This document shows, piece after piece, positions 4,909 to 5,227 of a DNA stretch of 5,227 bases. The DNA lies in contig JAFRNO010000104.1 in the NCBI GenBank assembly GCA_017430155.1, positions 1 through 5,227 of the forward strand, written 5' to 3'. The notes below the pieces were generated by a model, which saw only the letters and a list, made by a program, of their open reading frames with translations, was not told the DNA's origin and did no database searches. Each line of letters begins with the position of its first letter. Within the stretch, counting starts at the first letter, position 1. This stretch comes from Kiritimatiellia bacterium (GTDB lineage: Bacteria; Verrucomicrobiota; Kiritimatiellia; RFP12; UBA1067). Made by a program: the position numbers and the translations under genes.

Positions 4909-5227
4909 TCACTTCCTTTTCAACCGCCCCGCGCCAGTCAAATCTTCTACCAGGGGCAGATCGTTGTACCTTATCGCGATCCGCGAGCATCTTCCATCGA
5001 CAGCACGACGCCACGTGACATGCATATTCTGCGCGGCAAACCAAAACGTCTGCCCCCCACCCGCCGAGGCCGCTTCCTTCGCGCAAAAGAGAACATCGGA
5101 CTCCGGCAGTTTGGCAAGCAATCCGCACTCCATTGCGACACCGTCGTTTCCCCAGAAAAGAGAATACGGCCCGTCGCCATACAGGAGTCGAGCCTTGCCA
5201 TGCCTCTTCTCCATGTAAGGACGTACC
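4909..5227 (-). CDS. Hypothetical protein, 3' part (runs off right edge)
   Basis: The frame stays open from the TGA at 4909-4911 to the right edge. A possible ATG at 5214 (101 residues) has no Shine-Dalgarno and the frame continues upstream of it (VRPY), so the true start is probably outside the window. I do not recognise the product. It contains RHGKARLLYGDG near its visible N-terminus, loosely reminiscent of the His...Asp-Gly end of pilin-like DUF1559 proteins but with different spacing and about 85 further residues, so I do not assign that family. Further on it has aromatic strands (QTFWFAAQN, MHVTWRR) and a basic end (GRLKRK). No transmembrane helix is visible. Base composition is lower in GC than the regulator and hydrolase genes. 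It lies 21 bp upstream of the small membrane-protein gene, so the two probably work or are at least transcribed together. Confidence 0.55.
   Translation of the reverse strand, partial: VRPYMEKRHGKARLLYGDGPYSLFWGNDGVAMECGLLAKLPESDVLFCAKEAASAGGGQTFWFAAQNMHVTWRRAVDGRCSRIAIRYNDLPLVEDLTGAGRLKRK

Noticed and set aside
4964..5218. Plus-strand 84-codon frame opposite the right-edge gene
   Set aside because: No ribosome-binding site or recognisable features; the minus frame continues to the window edge, has sensible codon use and is followed by a well-formed next gene.
5188..5227. RHG...GDG segment as evidence of a DUF1559/pilin-like protein
   Set aside because: The spacing is one residue short of the usual motif and it is not at the C-terminus, so the resemblance is probably chance.
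1..5227. CRISPR array, tRNA, rRNA, insertion sequence or transposon ends
   Set aside because: No regularly spaced repeats, no tRNA-like cloverleaf sequence, no transposase frame and no terminal inverted repeats were seen on reading both strands.

Overview
The window suggests a high-GC member of the Verrucomicrobiota, most likely a gut-type Kiritimatiellae/Kiritimatiellia. This rests on the combination of a very large exported protein with a LamG-like domain and autotransporter-type beta-strand repeats, a XylR-type sugar regulator, and strongly G/C-ending codons. No rRNA or other marker is present, so the assignment is an inference from gene type and style.

Layout. Positions 1-2049 (minus strand) hold the first 683 codons of a large exported surface protein that runs off the left edge; the frame is open across the whole stretch. 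Positions 2046-3203 (minus) encode an exported serine hydrolase of the beta-lactamase/class C esterase type. Its stop codon overlaps the start of the surface-protein gene in an ATGA, so the two form a tightly coupled operon transcribed right to left. A 171-bp divergent intergenic region (3204-3374) carries a good promoter for this operon, a 21-bp-spaced direct repeat that looks like an AraC-type operator, a 9-bp inverted repeat, and a promoter for the rightward gene that lies so close to the start codon that the message may be leaderless. Positions 3375-4511 (plus) encode a 378-residue XylR-type regulator with a sugar-binding-protein-like sensor domain and an AraC helix-turn-helix domain.

Right of the regulator, on the minus strand, are two small genes I do not recognise: the 3' part of one entering from the right edge (4909-5227) and, 21 bp downstream of it, a 137-residue single-pass membrane protein (4474-4887) started by a strong Shine-Dalgarno and a GTG. 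The membrane-protein gene overlaps the end of the regulator gene tail to tail by 38 bp, with no recognisable terminator between them.

Working model (inference): the regulator senses a sugar or glycan breakdown product, binds the direct repeat just upstream of the -35 of the divergent operon, and turns on an exported hydrolase together with a large surface or matrix-like protein. The substrate of the hydrolase, the ligand of the regulator and the role of the surface protein cannot be read from the sequence. Apart from the 171-bp control region, no stretch over 300 bases lacks a gene.
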